64,000 bases of DNA, taken from positions 600,159-664,158 of the forward strand of contig NC_033638.1 in the NCBI RefSeq assembly GCF_001540865.1. The letters are read 5' to 3'. Positions 61,914 through 64,000 of this stretch are shown here, in pieces; the first letter of the stretch is position 1; each line of letters opens with the position of its first letter. The DNA is from Ananas comosus. Taxonomy: Eukaryota > Streptophyta > Magnoliopsida > Poales > Bromeliaceae. The notes under the pieces are model-generated. The model was given only the letters and a program-made list of their open reading frames with translations. It was not told the origin of the DNA and made no database searches. The translations under genes were made by a program, and so were the position numbers.

Positions 61914-63939
61914 ATGGGTTCGGTGGGTGCGATGACATCCAGGTATAATAACGCCGCTAGTTCGAGCTTTGGCGTGGAGAAATTGCCGGATGAGATGAAC
62001 GAGATGAAAATTAGGGATGATAAGGTTAGATGTGCTGTAGCTTTCAATGTACTATGCTTTCGTTTTTTGGTAATTATTATTTTTGAATAGTACACCTGAT
62101 AATTTGTTTTTAATCATTTATTGCAGGATGTTGAAGCCACAGTTGTCGACGGGAATGGGACCGAAACCGGTCATATAATTGTGACAACTATTGGCGGCAG
62201 AAATGGCCAGCCAAAACAGGTGAGTTGTTTAAACTATGCTGTAAATAAGAATTGGGTAACTTCGAACATTTGTAATTTACTAATATCTAATTGGATTTGG
62301 ATTTGTTATTTTTTGGAACGTGATGTTGAGGATTGAAATTAGTACATTTAGGGCCTGCCTGGTATTGAGACCCATCTAACGCCAATAAGCAAAATGGAGT
62401 TGGGGTGAAAGTATATTAGAATGTGCTTTTGCATTTTCCGGTGGGACTACAGAAAATATATCATAACCGACTCATTGCGATATGCGGAGCATGATATTAT
62501 GTACGAAAACAAAGAGGGAATTTTTCCATTGTACTTTCTCACTGCATGTTACGTAATCTCCCCGCTATCCCAAACGAAGCCTTAACTTTCTTTACTTGTG
62601 GACCAACCGTGACTTTTTCGTTTGTTATACTTATTTGGCAGAGTAGATCCTGTGTAATTCCTTTAATACCGCCATTTTAAAATGCAGACAATTAGCTACA
62701 TGGCCGAGCGGGTTGTGGGGCAGGGATCATTCGGAGTTGTTTTCCAGGTTAATTTGAGATTACAAACTCCACCATTAATTTGGCTTATTCTTTTCTCGGT
62801 ACAAAGCACTAATTTCTTTACTTGAATTACTTATGTATGATATGTAGGCGAAGTGTTTGGAGACGGGTGAAGCAGTGGCCATAAAGAAGGTGCTTCAAGA
62901 CAAGAGGTACAAGAACCGCGAGCTGCAAACCATGCGGCTACTCGACCACCCGAACGTGATCGCTCTGAAGCACTGCTTCTTCTCGACAACCGAGAAGGAC
63001 GAGCTCTACCTCAACTTGGTACTCGAGTACGTGCCCGAGACGGTTCACCGAGTTGTGAAGCACTACAACAAGATGGGGCAGCGTATGCCGCTGTTATATG
63101 TGAAGCTTTATATGTATCAGGTACATGATTATTTGTTCTATGCACATGTATGTGGCTCTAATGTGTAGATTTTAACTAAAACTAGTTGCTCTTCTGAAGC
63201 AATATTTGGATGTGTTGGTGCTTTACGAAGGAGCTAGTTAAGTTGCACACTATTCTGTCCACTGTCAATAAATAGGCATCGTTTGGGAGGATTGAGCTTA
63301 CTTTAAAAGCTATCGACTAACCAATTATTATGCTTCAACAGATTTGTCGAGCACTGGCGTACATTCATGGTAGCATTGGCGTGTGCCATAGAGACATCAA
63401 ACCACATAATCTTCTGGTATGTGCGCGAAACTATATTTGCAAACTATTTTTGTGCGTAATCTTTCCTATTTTGTTGGTTGAATTCAACTATTTTTTCGTC
63501 TTTCAAAAGCAACAATTTTAGTAGAAAGATGACATTCATTTCCATTCTCATCCATTTAAGCTAATTTAATTATTTGGGATATACATTTTCATGTAATGTG
63601 ACAAGGAATCTATCTCTTTTTCGTGACAGGTGAATCCGCATACTCACCAGCTGAAGCTGTGCGACTTCGGAAGTGCGAAAGTGTTGGTATGTTTATTCAT
63701 TTCTGGGTTGTTGTTGTTGTTGTTTTTTTTTTTTTTTTTTTTTAAGAAAAAAACTACTACGCAACATGTGTTGAAATTTATGAGATTTGACTTGATAGGT
63801 GAAAGGCGAGCCAAATATATCATACATCTGTTCTAGATACTACAGAGCTCCGGAGCTCATTTTTGGCGCGACTGAATACACTACGGCAATTGATATATGG
63901 TCCGCGGGGTGTGTACTTGCGGAACTCCTCCTTGGACAC
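61914..63939 (+). CDS. Shaggy-like (GSK3) protein kinase, 5' part, cut by window edge
   Basis: Exons 61914-62024, 62127-62219, 62688-62747, 62848-63120, 63342-63416, 63630-63686, 63799-63939, all in phase; 270 residues visible, and the gene continues past the window. Glycine loop GQGSFG 79-84, ATP lysine K101 in VAIKK, HRD with D197, DFG with D216, activation-loop tyrosine Y232 in SYICSRYY, and the primed-substrate pocket R112, R196 and K221 are all present, so an active kinase is expected. The N-terminal [16 protein letters not shown] and [15 protein letters not shown] blocks match plant subgroup I GSK3s (ASK-alpha/gamma type), cytosolic and nuclear kinases acting in brassinosteroid, stress and developmental signalling. 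Two Gln positions usual in the family read His: KPHN at 201 and LLGH at 270. The start is the first ATG in frame with the conserved N terminus. Confidence 0.92.
63718..63746. repeat. Poly(T) tract in a kinase intron
   Basis: Long T run followed by an A run in the intron between exons 63630-63686 and 63799-63939. A CT microsatellite occurs further on at about 63952-63976. Confidence 0.85.
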
Positions 63940-64000
63940 GTAACGACTCCCTCTCTCTCTCTCTCTCTCTCTCTCTTGAATTTTCTTTTATATATTTCAC

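Overview
The window is nuclear DNA of a flowering plant. Genes are split by many GT-AG introns, the intergenic DNA is AT-rich and full of TIR elements, SINEs and LTR fragments, and one very GC-rich intronless gene sits in it. That bimodal GC pattern, together with small inverted-repeat elements sitting inside (TA)n tracts, suggests a commelinid monocot; pineapple is my best guess, at low confidence. No bacterial-type operon, CRISPR array, tRNA or rRNA gene was seen.

Layout: (1) 1187-5944 (+), a 7-exon RING/C2H2 zinc-finger E3 ligase of the HEL2/ZNF598 family. (2) 7863-8159 (-), a small secreted Pro/Gly-rich protein. (3) 8.4-14.8 kb, a repeat-rich region: two opposed SINEs, a Tourist-like MITE with an internal 3x74 bp array, a nested MITE pair, and a duplicated promoter block. 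(4) 14968-28939 (+), a complete 12-exon CAMTA transcription factor (1069 aa). (5) 30241-30864, a long-TIR element packed with a 23 bp palindrome. (6) 31543-44359 (-), a ~30-exon KIN-12 phragmoplast-type kinesin carrying an in-frame TGA in the motor domain and one apparently lost splice acceptor. (7) 45720-47657 (-), an intronless GC-rich TolB-like beta-propeller protein. (8) 47.7-60.6 kb, a transposon graveyard: a chain of at least six related inverted-repeat elements in (TA)n tracts, a 1.77 kb solo LTR with a CATCA target duplication nested in one of them, a 1 kb fold-back element, and a 1,012 bp palindrome with apparently identical 432 bp arms beside a single N. (9) 61914 to the right edge (+), the 5' part of a shaggy/GSK3-like kinase.

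The genes do not form a pathway. Functions inferred from families: ribosome quality control (HEL2), Ca2+/calmodulin-dependent transcription (CAMTA), cell-plate/phragmoplast transport (KIN-12) and brassinosteroid/stress signalling (GSK3). The most useful observations are the two independent lesions in the KIN-12 gene, a 20 bp ACGT-type motif shared in sense orientation by the CAMTA and KIN-12 upstream regions, and the unusual architecture of the repeats. I did not find a convincing new biological system; the novelty is in gene decay and repeat structure.
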